Shown here: positions 6,906-7,871 of the stretch, piece by piece
How positions within the stretch are numbered: the stretch's first letter is position 1
How the letters are laid out: each line of letters begins with the position of its first letter
Assembly: GCA_003557825.1 (NCBI GenBank)
Contig: PWNM01000472.1
Coordinates: forward strand, 1 to 7,871
Direction of reading: 5' to 3'
Origin: Candidatus Hydrogenedentota bacterium
GTDB lineage: Bacteria; Hydrogenedentota; Hydrogenedentia; Hydrogenedentales; SLHB01
Length of the DNA: 7,871 nt
The notes under the pieces: generated by a model
Seen by the model: only the letters and a program-made list of their open reading frames with translations
What the model was told of the DNA's origin: nothing
The model's database searches: none
Position numbers and translations under genes: made by a program

Positions 6906-7865
6906 ATGGCATTCTGGGGAACCCTTCGGCGGCACAAGACCGCCCATATCGTCATTGTTTTTGTAGTGGTGCAATTGGCATGCATCATTGCGTCTCTGCT
7001 CTTTCCATCGAGCTTCGCCTATCTGTCGACGGGGAACATCCGGTTGTTGCTCCGGTCGATTCCGCCGTTGGCCATTCTGTCCATGGGGGTGGGCATCCTG
7101 ATGATATCCGGAGAGTTTGATCTTTCCGTTGGCTCCAACTACGCCTTCTCGGCCTACATGATGGCCTTGCTCTTCAATCGGGGCGTACCTACGCCCGTGA
7201 CGATTGCTGTTGGGTTGGCCGTGGGGGCGAGTATTGGAATCATCAACGGCTTGATCACGCTGAAAGCCCGGATTCCATCGTTCATTGCCACCCTCGGGGC
7301 TATGATGGTGTGGCGAGGCATGCTTATGTTTATCTCGGGCGGACAGACGGCGCCCTATCGACCCGGACCCTTTATCGAAGGATTGTTCGCCGGTTCGTTG
7401 GGCTTTTTACAGGCCCAGTTTGTCTGGGCCCTTGTCATCGCCGGGCTCGCCTACTTGCTGCTGGAGCGCCATCGCCTGGGCAACCATATCTTTGCCGTCG
7501 GGGGCAACCCCGACGCCGCCACGGCCATCGGCGTCAATCGCTTCAGCGTCAAAATGGCGGCTTTTACCATCGTGGGCATGCTGGCCGCCTTTGCCGGAAT
7601 CATCAGCACGGCCCGGGTTAGTTCCGTGTCGCCTGAATTAGGAAAGGGTCTGGAGCTCCAGGCCATCGCGGCCTGTGTGGTCGGGGGACTCAGCCTACGT
7701 GGCGGCGAAGGGAGCATTCTGGGCATCTTTCTGGGCGCAGCGCTGCTCTTTACGATTCAAGATGTCATCCTGTTGCTGCGCGCGCCGGGCGAATACCTCG
7801 ATCTGTTCGTAGGACTGCTCATCGTAGTGGCGGTCATATTCAACCACCTGACGAAAAAGGAATAG
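6906..7865 (+). CDS. Sugar ABC transporter permease (RbsC-like, BPD_transp_2 family)
   Basis: 319 residues, the usual length for RbsC-type permeases, with roughly eight to ten hydrophobic segments (the first about 14-33). Three family hallmarks are present: GEFDLSVGS (69-77), GNHIFAVGGNPDAA (192-205), which faces the ATPase, and VVGGLSLRGGEGSILG (258-273). It forms the membrane channel for the substrate delivered by the lipoprotein encoded just upstream. The start at ATG 6906 is preceded by GGAGAGG at 6896-6902, close to the stop of the previous gene, so the two are co-translated. The cognate ATPase (RbsA type) is not in the window and is expected next to it. The frame is intact to the TAG at 7863-7865. 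Confidence 0.93.
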   Translation: MAFWGTLRRHKTAHIVIVFVVVQLACIIASLLFPSSFAYLSTGNIRLLLRSIPPLAILSMGVGILMISGEFDLSVGSNYAFSAYMMALLFNRGVPTPVTIAVGLAVGASIGIINGLITLKARIPSFIATLGAMMVWRGMLMFISGGQTAPYRPGPFIEGLFAGSLGFLQAQFVWALVIAGLAYLLLERHRLGNHIFAVGGNPDAATAIGVNRFSVKMAAFTIVGMLAAFAGIISTARVSSVSPELGKGLELQAIAACVVGGLSLRGGEGSILGIFLGAALLFTIQDVILLLRAPGEYLDLFVGLLIVVAVIFNHLTKKE

Positions 7866-7871
7866 CCTGTG
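7856..7871 (+). other. Possible ribosome binding site and GTG start of the next operon gene, cut by the window edge
   Basis: AAAGGA (7856-7861) is followed seven bases later by GTG (7869-7871), the last three bases of the window. The spacing suits translation initiation, and an ATPase or second permease gene would be expected here. Three bases cannot prove a gene. Confidence 0.25.

Noticed and set aside
1..7871. CRISPR array, tRNA or rRNA gene, insertion sequence or attachment site
   Set aside because: Coding frames fill nearly all of the window. The two spacers (151 and 90 bases) show only hairpins and ribosome binding sites, and no direct repeats, tRNA-like folds or transposase motifs were seen.

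Overview
The window is GC-rich, densely coded and entirely plus-strand. It reads as a piece of a bacterial chromosome, most likely from the PVC superphylum or a related lineage (Planctomycetota, Lentisphaerota, Hydrogenedentota). The pointers are the tail of a pseudopilin-like protein with an H-x10-DG signature (bases 3-203), a large secreted protein of the DUF6259 glycosidase-like type, and a uroporphyrinogen-decarboxylase-family gene inside a sugar-uptake operon. All three are gene types I associate with those phyla. The phylum is inferred from gene content, not from a marker gene.

Layout: (1) bases 1-203, the C-terminus of a pseudopilin/DUF1559-like protein; (2) bases 204-354, a spacer holding a very strong hairpin, which probably ends the upstream transcript, and the ribosome binding site of the next gene; (3) bases 355-4602, a 1415-residue exported protein made of two diverged copies of one architecture (beta-sandwich plus TIM-like barrel) separated by a jelly-roll-like module; (4) bases 4603-4692, a spacer with a second perfect hairpin; (5) bases 4693-5928, a 411-residue URO-D-family protein; (6) bases 5930-6895, a lipoprotein sugar-binding protein; (7) bases 6906-7865, an RbsC-type sugar permease. 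Six bases remain after it. They end in GTG at a sensible distance from an AAAGGA, so the next gene may begin at the window edge. The transporter's ATPase is not in the window and is expected nearby.

Genes 4-7 look like one operon: the gaps are 90, 1 and 10 bases. The likely logic is that the exported protein acts on a glycan or glycoside outside the cytoplasm, the lipoprotein captures a released monosaccharide or polyol, the permease (with an unseen ATPase) imports it, and the URO-D-family enzyme acts on it, or on a group removed from it, in the cytoplasm. The substrate cannot be told from the sequence.

The most notable observation is in the large protein. Its second barrel aligns with the first without gaps over key blocks, yet both acidic residues I would propose as catalytic in the first barrel (D462, E513) are replaced in the second (A1330, N1378). 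The second copy also stops shortly after the second of these positions. This suggests one active and one degenerate, possibly binding-only, glycosidase-like half in a single chain.
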